Shown here: positions 24,520 to 36,855 of the stretch, piece after piece
How the letters are laid out: each line of letters opens with the position of its first letter
Numbering within the stretch: position 1 is the stretch's first letter
DNA from: Aricia agestis
Taxonomy: Eukaryota > Arthropoda > Insecta > Lepidoptera > Lycaenidae
DNA length: 64,000 nucleotides
NCBI RefSeq assembly: GCF_905147365.1
Contig: NC_056409.1
Span: 4,531,001 to 4,595,000, forward strand
Reading direction: 5' to 3'
The notes under the pieces: model-generated
Databases searched by the model: none
Told to the model about the DNA's origin: nothing
Seen by the model: only the letters and a program-made list of their open reading frames with translations
Program-made: the position numbers and the translations under genes

Positions 24520-26155
24520 TATATTATATCATAATAATAATAATTATATTGCTTGTTTTAAAATATAAACTTTCATAGGTAGTGTTTTTCGAGACAATAT
24601 AATATTGAATATTCCCCCCCGTAATTAGCGGGTGCAGGACGATGTATTCAGCTCTTTGTTTACAGAGGGTACATATCATTACATTATAATATTAACATTG
24701 TTTCGTTACATACATACGCATTTATTAAGCAATATATTATATTTTATAGTTACCACTAACATAATAATATTATATAAGTCTACATATAAGTCTAAACATA
24801 TCTTTGTCAAAACAATATTTGCAAAAAACTTATGATTTTAATTTTTTTAGTAAAAAATCAATATTGCAAGAAAACCTTTTTCCACAAAAATGTGAGTTGA
24901 GTCGTCTGATATTGATTTTTATGAACTAAAAATACTGATCCTGACGTTTTTGACCCTCGCAAGCTTAATTGGTTGTATTATTTCGCAAAAAACGCTATCT
25001 CGATTCAAACTTTTAACCCCAATAAAAAATTCAATTTCATCGACAATGGGGTATTCTTTTCTAAAAACGTGAATTTTCGCGTAAGAGGATATGTGCGGTT
25101 TGCGGAAGACACCGCGACTCCGCCACATCTAATCTGTAATCTATCGGTGAAAAGAATTCTCATCCTTTTTTAATGTAGCACGGGTGGTGCAAGGCAAGAG
25201 CTGTGGCGTTTTCAGGTTGAGCTGTAGAATTATTTGGATGCATAAGACTCTATATAAAGTTGACGTGATTTGTGGCGGCAGGCTTGTGACCAAAGCAGTT
25301 ATGTTTTTGCCAATGTGAATAAACTCTAAAATAACTATACATTTTCCACCAGTTAGTATCTGAAGTAGGTAACTTACTAAACTTAACTTCTTAAAATTCA
25401 CAGTCTTAGCGAATTAATACAGACCTACAATTATTGTAAAAGGATATTTTGCAACGAGGCGAATCTCAAATAAACGCCACTTTCTTGTAAAATGTGACTT
25501 GAGCGACAGATTTACATGCTGTCATGAGAGTATTATTTTGCACGTAGTCAAAATGAAAACTAGCGTTGGTGTAATATTAACAACTTCTCTATTTCGATGC
25601 AAGATCGTTGGTCTGTTAAATTAACTGCCTGAATATTAAATTTTGACGCAGCAATATCAAGTCTCATGATATTGTGATACCTGCCAACTTGCGCCCAAAC
25701 TCGCAAATCGCGGCCTCCTATCCTTCGCACTGTCGAATCTATCGGCATGCACAAAGCATTCGTTACTTAGAGCGGGATGTTGTGAGCGGCCAGTGATGCG
25801 TGTAAGGTGCTGCAGCTGGCCCCGCCATCACAGCCGTCACAACACTAGCTGTTCCAATTTCAAATATTATTGCAATTATTTTCGGGGTATATTGCACTGC
25901 TGTCTATCTTTTTCTAAGATTTTGCAGGACCTAGATTTTAGTTAGTGCAGGATTTTAGGACACGATAGTGTATGTTTCACTCGCAAGAGGATTTGGATTT
26001 TCTGAATAATATTCTGATAATTGTTGTTTTCATCAATTGTCACAGTCGTAAAGACAATGTATTTTTACTTTTTATTAATTTAAGTAAGTATGTGATTTTT
26101 GTTATTTCACTTATAGTTATAGGAAGTATAGCTATCTTTATATCGCAGGTGAAAA

Positions 26156-26821
26156 TCACATAATATACCCATTATAAGCTTTTCTGTTACAATAAGGCTT
26201 TGATAAAAGTCTTAAACTTTGATATACATCGTACAATAGCTCCAATGTTACCCGCCGAAATAAACAATCCCGCACAAACAGAAAAAACGTAGCGATGCGT
26301 ACATTAGCGCCATTCAGACGATGTTTAGGAGCAAATAAAAAAATATAAAGAAAATAACACGGATATCTAGATGCCCCGCTGCGGTGTACCCATTGTTCTT
26401 GCACAAACACTTTCTTGCGCGAAAAAAATCCATTCATTGTGGAAAACGATTTTTGATGGTCGACTTGAATCGAAAATTCTTTTGTAAACACTGGTCCTTT
26501 TGACCCTGATAAAAAGTAACGACTCAATCGGCGTAACGGGGCGGGACGAATAGCGTGACATGGAATCGCGATATCACAATAAGTATGAGCGAGCGTGAAA
26601 TTAGCGCAGTGTAATGAGCGAGCGAGCCGAGCGTGAGGGCCGCGTGTTGCTTTGTCGCTGTGCATCGTGCGAAAGTTTTTGTTGGTTCTTGCTTGTATAT
26701 CACTTATAATTAGATTAATTGCCCAATATACGCGGGCGTTAGGGCCGAATGGATGATTTGGGAACTTCATGCTTTCCAATTGTAGGACTCTACATTTTGC
26801 TGCAACACTATCGAGTGTCAC
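26156..26821 (-). CDS. uncharacterised 221-codon ORF, doubtful
   Basis: This is the longest uninterrupted frame in the window. I recognise no domain, signal peptide or family. The composition is rich in R, F, Y, C and H, and the 5' part overlaps a CpG-rich stretch with GAGCGAGCG repeats. The reading frame runs through DNA that looks more like a regulatory island than an exon, and a second frame is open over 64 codons in the middle. It could be a single-exon lineage-specific gene, a domesticated transposon fragment, or chance. I lean towards chance. Confidence 0.15.
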   Translation of the reverse strand: MTLDSVAAKCRVLQLESMKFPNHPFGPNARVYWAINLIISDIQARTNKNFRTMHSDKATRGPHARLARSLHCANFTLAHTYCDIAIPCHAIRPAPLRRLSRYFLSGSKGPVFTKEFSIQVDHQKSFSTMNGFFSRKKVFVQEQWVHRSGASRYPCYFLYIFLFAPKHRLNGANVRIATFFLFVRDCLFRRVTLELLYDVYQSLRLLSKPYCNRKAYNGYIM

Positions 26822-27305
26822 TTAAATTTTTGATTGAGTTAGAAGAACATTAATTTGTTTAAAGACCTTTTGTTGTTGTTATTAGCATTGTCTCTACATG
26901 GGAAAAAACAGCTTATTGATATCCTAAAAGGGCGGGTGATCGTCAATAGGGCACTAAATACGTTTAGTGCGTCGTAATCCAGAATTTTCGTGAGCGTTAA
27001 ATTTTAGTGGAATTTCTGCTTAGTTAACAATCGGTGGGTAATCTCTGAAAGTCGTGAACATGGGCAGGGATACCAGGGTCATAAAATCTAACCGCGCTTT
27101 ACGACCTACGCATCGTGGCATATCTTGAACTCTACAATCTACATAGTATACTATAATATTTTACGTGGAGTTTGATATTAAATAGCTATTTGAGGATTTA
27201 TTATAGACAGAATATAATATCAGATAATATGCTTTAGTAGGTAATTATAGTTGTAGTACGAGGCTTACATATAATTACAATTCTTATTAAAATTTTATGT
27301 GTTAA

Positions 27306-28495
27306 GGTAAAAGCACTAATGGCAGACGCTTTAAGGAAACATGGAACATTTGAATGTTGTAAAATATATATTTATTAAAATAAAGGATTGATAAATTCTT
27401 CCAGGTCTTCAGTAACTCTTACAAAATAAAACTATTATGATTATTCACTGACAAATCAATTAAAAAATAAATTATTGGTCTTTTTGTAAACTTAGTCATA
27501 ACAACTAATAGATGACATCACAGAAAACGAACATCACTAATAGTAGACGCCAATATGAACTAATAGTTGACATAGAACATTACATTACATTTAACATTTT
27601 TCCTATTATTAGGTCTTTATTTGCCGTTTTTCAAAAGATTTCATTTACTTCATCATAGTAACTACATGTATATGAAATATTATCCACGTTGTCTCCAGAT
27701 TCTATCAATTCTTCTTCCATGCTGAAACTATCTTTCCTTTTATATTTTTATTTTTCATATATTTTTTCCTAGCAAATTTATTTTCAGTCTTTAGTCTCCA
27801 TGCTTCTCTTGCCTCTTCTTTTTTCTTCTTTATTTTCTCAGCTCTCCTTTTTCTTCTTTTTACTGCTAAAAAACTAAAGCAATCGATTTTTACAAGGTCT
27901 AATATGTCAATTTTCAGGTACAGTAGTTCTAATTTGTTAGCTTGTTAATATAATTATATTTTCAGAGAATATTGATGATATTTGCAGCAATTGCAGTAGA
28001 ATAAACTACACAATAACTTTAGTATGTATTGCAAAATGATGATATGAGTTCCATGTCATCTATTAGGTTTTTTAACATTTTCAAGAACTAATAGTAGACA
28101 CCCTTTATATTGTTAGGGAAAATGGATAAAATAACATAAATAAACATTAATAAGTGTAAACAACATGACCATTAATCCAATGAAATCAATAGAAATCACA
28201 AAAAATCAAATAAATGTATTCAAAACCTACGTTGCAAAATTTCGCCTTCCTTAACCTATTTGCTAAGAAACTGCCGAGCGCGAGTTTACGCGGTCACATT
28301 TTTTACGAAAACTGATCCCATTTTAAAATTTTGTTCCCGAAGGCGTCCCTAATATATTTTTTCACGTCAACAGATAGCTTGAAAAGCTTATAAAATTTAT
28401 AGTGTTGAGAAAAAATTAGACTAATTCTTATTTTTATGGTATTTTTGTCGTAAGTGTCATCTATTAGTTCCGAGTCTACCATTAGTGCTCTTACC
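27306..28495. mobile_element. 1.19-kb non-autonomous DNA element flanked by TTAA, with sub-terminal repeats
   Basis: The ends are GGTAAAAGCACTAATGGCAG and CTACCATTAGTGCTCTTACC in inverse orientation, flanked by TTAA at 27302-27305 and 28496-28499. Copies of ACTAATAGTAGAC or ACTAATAGATGAC occur inside at about 27509, 27534, 27557, 28056, 28087 and 28457, like transposase-binding sub-terminal repeats. A lysine-rich minus-strand frame near 27760-27870 (KRRKRRAEKIKKKKEEAREA) is broken by stops. Confidence 0.75.
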
Positions 28496-29079
28496 TTAAT
28501 TCCCTACGCAAAATAAAATGTATATGTTAAGACTCAAATAATTTTTAAAATTTAAATACACGAGCATTCTATAGGAGGAGTGCAAGCAATTATCAGGTTT
28601 TATGTTTTGGTAGGTACCATATTATTGTCATAACGTACAAAATATTATGTAGACTGTAGAGTTCTACTAGCATTTCTTAATTTTTACCACCAATTATTCA
28701 ATCCTGTGTTATTTAAGCTTAATAGTTAATATTAATTAAATGAAGCTTATAAATTGTTGTAACAAGGCTTCGCACTGCACTTTTATTTTTAGTCTTGATA
28801 ATTCAATTATTATATTCTATAGGTAACACTTTTACCCACTCACCTACTAGCTGATAGAACATAGTCAATATTTTTAGATGTTTACACGAGTAATTCCTAA
28901 TTTCACTAGATTTTAATGCACTATAAAACGAAAAGCCACTCGCAAGTTTTAGAATTTTTAAAGTTGGAGTAATCGAGTTTAGGTATTGAAATGGCGGTGC
29001 AAACGCGGAGCCGGTCCTTACAGCGTAAAACTAAACCGAGAACGTCCTGAAAACTTTTCTATTCGAAAACTTGAAAACC

Positions 29080-29470
29080 AAATTCGAACATCGAATCATA
29101 CAACATGCTTCCAACGCCGGCGCGTCTGTGGGCGTGCGTGCGTACGTCGCGCTCGCGGCTGTGTGCGTCGTGCCACCCCGGGGTGATACGGCCCCTAGGC
29201 CCCGCCCCTCCGATGCTCACACGGCTGACTTGGAATCAGATGGTTCGGCCAGTCGTAAGCGAGCCGTGACATCGAGAACGCTTCGCAGCTCCCGAACGGC
29301 CCCAGATACTTAGGGCATTCGATGATTACGCGCAACACTGACCATTACGCGTTAGAAACTTGTCAAATTAAAGAACACGCGCTGTCGGGCGCCATTGAAC
29401 TGTGATTGTTTTTGTGTTTGAGTGTTTTTGGACTGTGAGTGTACCGACGCGGCGAATTAGGTACGTCGAT
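29080..29470 (+). promoter_or_regulatory. CpG-rich island with a possible 5' noncoding exon end (donor at about 29461)
   Basis: About 250 bp of CpG-rich sequence (CGTGCGTGCGTACGTCGCGC and similar) is followed by a stretch ending GGCGAATTAG, then GTACGT, a usable splice donor. This is the sharpest composition change in the upstream 42 kb. It could be a distant promoter and noncoding first exon of toy or of a neighbouring gene. Short ORFs across it match no family I know, so I do not call a protein. Confidence 0.25.
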
Positions 29471-32400
29471 TTTACGGATTACTAGTTTTCCGGGATTATC
29501 CCTGTTCGTTCGGATCGACTCTACGTAGAGTCACTACGAATCTCAGGCCTAGGCTGTAAATTACATTGAACATGAACTCATCTATATTCTGCTGATACAA
29601 ATAGTTGTTTACCTGCCTATTTTTATAAATTTTTAATCAATTTATCAATCGTCTACTCTAAAATACATCTATTACCTACCCACTCTAACATAAGGATGAT
29701 ATTTTTATATTAAATGTTTTGCAAACAAAAATCAATTTGAATAACAATAAAATTTCCAAAAGCTTTTACTATAATAAATATTCTATTAGATATAATACAC
29801 GACTATCAATAAAGGCATCCTAACCGATTAGTAGATAGGTATGGTAGACTATGTTATACCCACTTGCAACCAAGTACCTACCTAAGTCATTAAACCACAA
29901 ATTAATCTTAATCTTAATCTAATATACATAAAAATGGATTTTTTTACCCACTATACTTTTTTTGTATTATTTAAATTAGATTGTTATTAATATTTGCATT
30001 TAACATGCCTATAATACTTAGAATATTTAAAAGTAACATCTTACAAACAAAACAATAAAATATGCTCTACTTTTATAAAAATGTAATACAAGTAGTATAG
30101 TGTAGTTTTATAAGTAACTACTTACTATGTTATTTTACCAACAAACTCTATATAAGTAAAATTATTTTGCATCAATAAAACCAAAAAATACTGAATAGTC
30201 GAATAGTTATGATGATAATAATAATATAATATAAAAATTTACTATACTTAATAATAATTAATGGAAATCATATTTTTGTATTAATTTTTTTTATCTGAAA
30301 GATGAAAATTTATTACTTTGACTTATTTAAGTATCTCTTTATCCATTCTATAAAAACTTTTTTATTATACCTAGTTTCAAAATAAATCTTAATCCAAACA
30401 GTAGACGAGACTTTTTTTTAGATAATTCGGAACAGGTAGAGTCGGTCTCTTATGTAATGTGATATTTTGTTTGGCTAATGCGGGATATCTCAAATCGAGA
30501 TCAAATTATTTTACCCTGGAGCCATTGTTGGAGATAATTTTTAATAGTAAACATTTTTGTACTTATTGTTGTGTGCAGTTTGTTGATTTTTGCAATGCGA
30601 TACTTTTTTAATTTATCTCAATAGTCACGTGTAAAAATGCCGACATAAAAAGCAATTAGTTTTGTATAAAATTGTAATAAAAAATTAACTTTAAAGCTAA
30701 ACTTTAAAAGTATTTTAAGTGCGTTTCAAATTAGAACAATGATAAGACAATTTAATTTATATCTTTGAAATTATAAATCATAATAGTGTTTTAGAATTAC
30801 AACAACTACAGGTATTTCAACATAAAGTCTAAATGCTTAAACCACAGAACCAAAAACATAATAGCTAAGTCTAGTAGGTATAAAGAATTTCAAGATTTTT
30901 TCTATATAAATATAAACCAAGTTCTTAAAACTTGGTTTATACTAATTTTATTACAGCATCTATAAAATCTAGTGACGCCAAAATTCATTTTAGAAAACAT
31001 ACACTTACTTAGGTACTGTATTTACATGATCAAATATTTGTCTGAGAAAATAACAATAAAAACAATTATAGAACGTGTAAAACAATTAAAAAACATGCGT
31101 TAATAAAATTGGCGTATTTAACTTAAAATGCATTTTCCTATTTACATAGGCAAATTCATTAAGCTTTTTTATGTAATATAATTAACAACAGATTTTACTT
31201 AAAAATAGTTTCATAAAAATCTTATAAAAGTCATTAAAGGTTTATTAACGCAAATATAATATCAGCGTTATCTTCACGAACAAAAGTAATAAAAAATATA
31301 TAATTAGCTACCCGTGAAAAAAATTGCAGAAGTTTCACATCGTCCCACGTCACTGTCAGGCATTGTGCGCTCAAGTATCGTTTACCGCAGAAATTATTCG
31401 CCGACAATACACCTCGAGATCTCTATTTAACGAATTTACAAATTCGGCCCCGGGTGCCTTTACATCTTTTGAGATCAGGTACAAGCGTTGAGTTATTGCG
31501 TACTGATTTGTAGCTGTATATTTGGTAGAGCTCTAGTTTGATCCTTTATGTCTATATCTGAGTTTTATATTTTGTTTTGAGTAATTTTTATAACTGCTTT
31601 ATTATCATGAATATCTTTCATCGGCACATTTAGTATACGACATACAGGGGAATCCGGAATCTCTATTGGATTAAAAGTGTAGTTAATTCGTCGTTAAAAT
31701 AAAAACTTTGTCAAAGTTTGAAACTTCATTAAAACAACAAATATTAAAAAAAAACTTAGCTTAGCCCGCTTAAAAATAACTGCTAAGGTAACAAACAGTT
31801 GTAATAGCATTGCTACAAAATTTTATCAATAAACTTATTCAACTAATTCATTTATTCAACAAAAACTTGAATGGTTGTTTTTTGACCCAGTCACTCGACA
31901 GAAAGTCATCGTAAAATCAATAAATCCGAACTCGACGCCGACAAAGTCGCCATTCAGTGTCATTATTTATACCCGTAGCAGTTGGAGTGTTGACATCGCC
32001 ATTATACAACATCTCAGGGGTGCAGATACGGTTTTTTCACCTATTAATGACATATTTCTCACAATAGAGACATAACCATTGACGTACTACACATTGTCAT
32101 TACACGGTGCTAAATGCGATTCGGGCCGGCGTCGGCACCGACAAACGTGTCAGGACTCAGGGGAGATTGTGACAAAATGTCTGTTCCATTTTCAAAAAAC
32201 TCACAAAAAGAACTTACGAATTCTTTTTTTTATTTTTGGCCAGTGATAAAAATTGTATGTGAAATTTATTTTTATAACAAGCGCTTCTTAACAGCCAGTG
32301 ACATAATTTATGTATGAAATGTAGAGTCCAATTAGTTGTAGCCGTATAATCGTCTTAAATTCGAGGAACGCCTCCAGTGTTACGAAGTTTGTGGATAAAA

Positions 32401-32834
32401 ATAATATGATATAATCCTTGATGGGCTCCGAACACCTCGGTCTCAATAACCATGGCCTCACCCTTCCGACGATGAGGCTTAATCAGGATTAAGATAGAGC
32501 CTTTTTAAAGTAAAAAGCTTTCAATGTATCTCGCTTATTATATTTTTATTTTTCGTCGGCTTTATTCCTTTGAGCTTATTGTCTTATAACGTATAAACCT
32601 CTTTTGGAATTCTAAAATGGGAATTTTGAATAAAAAAATAGCACATTGAACAATAGTAAGTATTAAAATGTTATTCTTAAGAAGAAGTTTATTGTTTGTA
32701 TCTATTCTCCTTTTGATGAAATTTGAACCGAATTCCAAAAAGGAGGAGGTTATAATTTATATTATGTACATCTGTATATTTTTTTTTGCATGTTCAACAA
32801 TAACTTCGCCGTTTGTGGACCGATTTTCGTTATA
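29471..32834. other. very AT-rich gap
   Basis: Mostly A/T with simple-sequence runs. A small TAAACCAAGTT hairpin lies near 30918-30944. Two weak GC-rich patches are at 31380-31480 and 32100-32160. No gene is seen. Confidence 0.5.
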
Positions 32835-33093
32835 CAGGGTGTAACAAAAACAAGTGATAATACTTTAGGGTGTGTACGTGTTCCCTGTAGAGATTTCACT
32901 GTGAAAGTAGCAGCGCTGAAAGACCAAAAATTTTTTTCACTTTTGTATGGGGAAACTCGTGACGCTCGGGCCCTTGCCCATACAAAAGTGAAAAAAAAAT
33001 TTGGTCTTTCATCGCTGCTACTTTCACAGTGAAATCTCTACAGGGAACACGTACACACCCTAAAGTATTATCACTTGTTTTTGTTACACCCTG
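32835..33093. mobile_element. hairpin MITE (TA target), copy 2
   Basis: The 259-bp element, CAGGGTGTAACAAAAACAAG to its inverse, is flanked by TA at 32833-32834 and 33094-33095. Both arms are complete, including the CTTTAGGGTGTGTACGTG block missing from one arm of copy 1, and pair almost perfectly over more than 110 bp. The loop region is CGTGACGCTCGGGCCCTTG. Confidence 0.92.
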
Positions 33094-33415
33094 TATTTTG
33101 CAGCGAAGCAGATATTTTTGATGATTATTTCGCTATTTTATCAAAACGCACATAGTGGTTAAAATGTTGTTTCTAGTAACTTAAACATATTATGTTACGA
33201 ATAAGTGAAATTTCATACGAAGGTGTCTCTTGATCCAATGCACTAAACAGAACTCCTGAACCTTTAAAGATAAAAGTTTGGAAATTGCAGCATCGCTTAG
33301 ATAACTGCAAGCATTGACCACAATTTCGATTACAGTAATAATAGTAGTGTATTAGTAGTGGTTATCTATGCATAAAAACTTGGCTTGTAGATAACTAAAA
33401 AGAGTAAAATAATTA

Positions 33416-33780
33416 TTTTTAACAAAAAATTGAAACCGACTACCAAGGTAAAAATAATATTCTTAAAATGATCTAAAAAGTATGAAATAATTCTAATTCT
33501 TCATTAGAGCCTTTTTCAAAATTCGACTAAACCTCAATGAATTCTGTACTCAATTTTCATTAGTTTGAAGTCGGTACCAGCCCAGAATTGAGATACTTGA
33601 CATATAACTTAGCCAGTAGGTACCGACTTCAAAAGAATGAAAATTGGGTACAGAATTCGTTGAGGTTAAGTCGAATTTTGAAAAAGGCACTAATGAAGAA
33701 TTATATTATTTCATACTTTTTAGATCATTTTAAGAATATCTTTTTTACCTTGGAAGTCAGTTTCAATTTTTTGTTAAAAA
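33416..33780. repeat. 365-bp foldback with 163-bp arms
   Basis: TTTTTAACAAAAAATTGAAA at 33416 runs through GAAGTCGGTACC, and the whole arm is repeated inverted from GGTACCGACTTC at 33619 to 33780. The divergence is modest. The loop is about 40 bp. The GAAGTCGGT motif is shared with many short insect repeats, including 9850, 5400 and 32730 in this window. Confidence 0.88.
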
Positions 33781-35110
33781 ATAATAAGTAATTCAAATAA
33801 GTAACTGTAGACATTGTAAAAACTACAAATCATCATAATTTTTTTTCTAATCATGTTTAAAATATTTGAAAGATTAGACGGGTTTTATAAAAATTGAAAT
33901 CTTTTTTAGACCGAAAAATAGGTTAATTACTAAACGCTCCATAATGACTTTAACCAAAAAAAAAAAGCACCAGCAAATTCCCTGGATATTTTTGTGTCTC
34001 GTACATTTTCTTTGACAATTAGTATCAAATTGTTGTCCAACACAATCGAGTTGTATCCTTGTTAATTAAAGTGAGTAATACACGAGCGGTCTTTTGAAAT
34101 CGGACGCCTAATACCGAAGCAATGACATCATACGCGCCGACCGCTTTTTATTTTGATGTGGTAGCGGTAAGCTACGGTCAGTACAAAAGATTGATTTATA
34201 AAAGTGTTACAATACAGTGGCAGAAGAATGGAGTGGATATGTTGTTAATGACTGTATGAGTTGTATAGGTATAAATATCAGTCGAAGATAATAAAAGTAT
34301 ACGTGATAGAATAAATAAGAAATGGGTAAAATATAGTAAATTACTAAGATGTATTAATGGTATGATTATTAAGTATTTATGGTATGTCAATGCAACATAG
34401 TATCACCAAAAAGACACCACTTTGGAGATATTTTGGGAATTGGGACCATTTTGTCATATTTTAAGGTACGATGCTTCAGTAAATGATACATCTCTTGTAA
34501 ATATCATACTTTATTTTAATATTATGCATAATATTCCGCGTTTTGAAATCTTTAGTAAATTATTATATTAAATTGTATACCACATAATTCTTACCTTAGC
34601 AAATATCTAGTTGCGAAGAAAAAAACATCAAACGATTATTATGATACTTGACAATTCAAAGCATTGCAATGTTAATTATATACAGCACTGAAAGCGCCCT
34701 GTTTCTGTTTTTTTAAACGCAGTCAAAAGGAAGAGGCTTTGACGTTGCAACTTAACTGGAGAGCCCTCCACGGAATAGGTATGTTCCTACACGTGCAACG
34801 TACTTTTGATGCCTTTTTACAACACACAAAGACGAGTGCGAGCCATAGTCTCATTCGGGTATTCCCCATAATAATCTAATTAGTCACCCTGAATGTTATT
34901 AGAGCTATGGTTCGTTCAAGTTGACTCGTTTCATCGTAAAAGATAAAAAAATAATAAAAATATAATTGAAAGAGGGTGAGAATTATATAAGCCCACAAAT
35001 AACTAGGCACGAGTATACAGATTACAATAAAACCGAATAATAATAATGAGAAATTGTTATACATAAAACGTTTCTCTTTGAATGTACAAGAAAAAAAAAG
35101 ATAATATTAT

Positions 35111-35264
35111 AAGGGCGCTGTTAAGCATTCGTGTACTAACCCACAAAAATTACGTATTGGGTTATGAATGCAGTTATGTTCTTTAGATGATTTAGAACAA
35201 TACTGCATTAAAAATTTAACAAAAAAAATGTGGCTTAGGACACTAATGCTTAACAGCGACCTTT
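35111..35264. mobile_element. 154-bp MITE with about 35-bp imperfect TIRs
   Basis: AAGGGCGCTGTTAAGCATTC continuing GTGTACTAACCCACA is inverted at the right with four differences. The interior is AT-rich. Confidence 0.8.
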
Positions 35265-35529
35265 ATTTATTGTATTTCATGACGCATTATTAGGTATGCC
35301 ATATTTGTTTTATTTTAACATCACAAAACATAAGCGAATAAATAAAAACAAACGGTATAGATTACATTAAACTAATGTATTAAAGAAACGTTGAATAAAA
35401 ATCACTACACATGTTCAAGTGAACATTCTAAAGAGCGAAAGAAACTGGAAAAGAAAAACAGTTAACGGAAGAAATTCGATTAGATGAGCATTAGCGGCAC
35501 CTGCGGAATCAAAGTGCGAGCTAATGAGG

Positions 35530-36830
35530 CGGATCCAGACACGAGCTAGTCTGTCCCACTTCGATTCAGATACGCCATTTTGTCGCACGTCTGAATGTAG
35601 AGTTCGCTGCAGATACGTCATTTTGTCGCACGACAGTCTAAATGTAGAGTTTGCAGATACGACATTTAACGCACTTAGATTCGTAGAGTTTACGAGTTTG
35701 TGAGTTTGCGTTTTGTGATTATATAGTATTTGGAAGTATTACTTAAATCAGCACTAATTACTGAATGGATTGAGGGCTTACGAGCTAGTCTATCCCACTT
35801 CGATTTAGATACGTCATTTTACTGTGCCGATAGTGCGTTGTAAAAATGTAGATGTACGTTATTTTATGTACCATTCGTAGAGTTTGCATATTCGTGATTT
35901 TTCATTCTATATTAGTAGTACTAATAATTAATATTTAGGACCCACTTCGAGACAGATACGATATTTTACGTCGCTGGTCGTCTTATAATCTTAACTGATT
36001 CAATACGGCACACCTTTTTTAAGACTTTCAGTCGTGGCGGCATACAATTTTCTCGTGACACGTGAGCCGTGTCATACGCCATAGAAGTAGATGTCACGGC
36101 TACCGTGTCACCCGCCACGTTCAAAAAGGTTTATCGTTTTTCTTGATTTTTACGTGTTTATTAACTTAATTTATTTAATTAAACCCAAACCATTGATGTT
36201 AACGGAAAACTACGCTGTTTTGAGTTGATTTCGAGTAGTTTTACTAAGTTTTAACCTGAAAATGACAGGTATGCGATTTTTTTGGTCAGATGTTGCAAGC
36301 CTTTTGTAGGTTTCAAAGTTAGAAAAATGATTTATTTTCTTAAAAGTTTACTACTAAAAAGCCCGGCCGCACATTATCCGAATTTCTGACCGGAAAAATA
36401 CATTTTGGCACGTCAGAATTCTGATAGTATGCGGTGTCCACAACAAAATGTATGAACAGAGTGCGTTCCGGCGGGGGTCTGGCGGGCGTATGGCCAGGCT
36501 AAAAAAGAAGACAGCCCCTACTTTTTTCAATTCACAGAATATTCAGAAATGAAGCCTATAAAAGGGTTATTTTACATAGAAAATCAAGACGGTTTTGTTC
36601 GGAGTAGAACCTTCTAAAGTATAATTTGAGAGAGATACAATCGCTTTCTAAATGACACGGCTCACGTGTCATACGCCACACGTTAAAAACATGTACGACA
36701 CGGCTCCCGTGTCATCCGCACTGAATCGGTTAATGTAGAGTTCGCACATACACGTTTACCCTCATTTTACCTACATCTCATTTTAGTAGAGTTTGCTAGT
36801 TTGTGACTTTCCGACCTTTTTTTAAATATA
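35530..36830 (+). repeat. degenerate minisatellite interrupted by a foldback element
   Basis: TCCCACTTCGATTCAGATACG, GATACGTCATTTTGTCGCAC and TGTAGAGTTTGC-type words recur at irregular spacing between 35530 and 36000, and again after 36733 (TGTAGAGTTCGCACATACAC, then GTAGAGTTTGCTAGTTTGTG). The interruption is described separately. Confidence 0.6.
35993..36735. mobile_element. foldback element inserted in the minisatellite
   Basis: TTAACTGATTCAATACGGCA on the left is mirrored by CACTGAATCGGTTAA on the right. Inside the ends, GACACGTGAGCCGTGTCATA is mirrored by TGACACGGCTCACGTGTCAT. A further repeat (GGCCGCACATTATCCGAATT...AGAATTCTGATAGTATGCGG) lies nested in the middle. Confidence 0.65.
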
Positions 36831-36855
36831 TGCGTATATGTCGTCGGTACACCGT

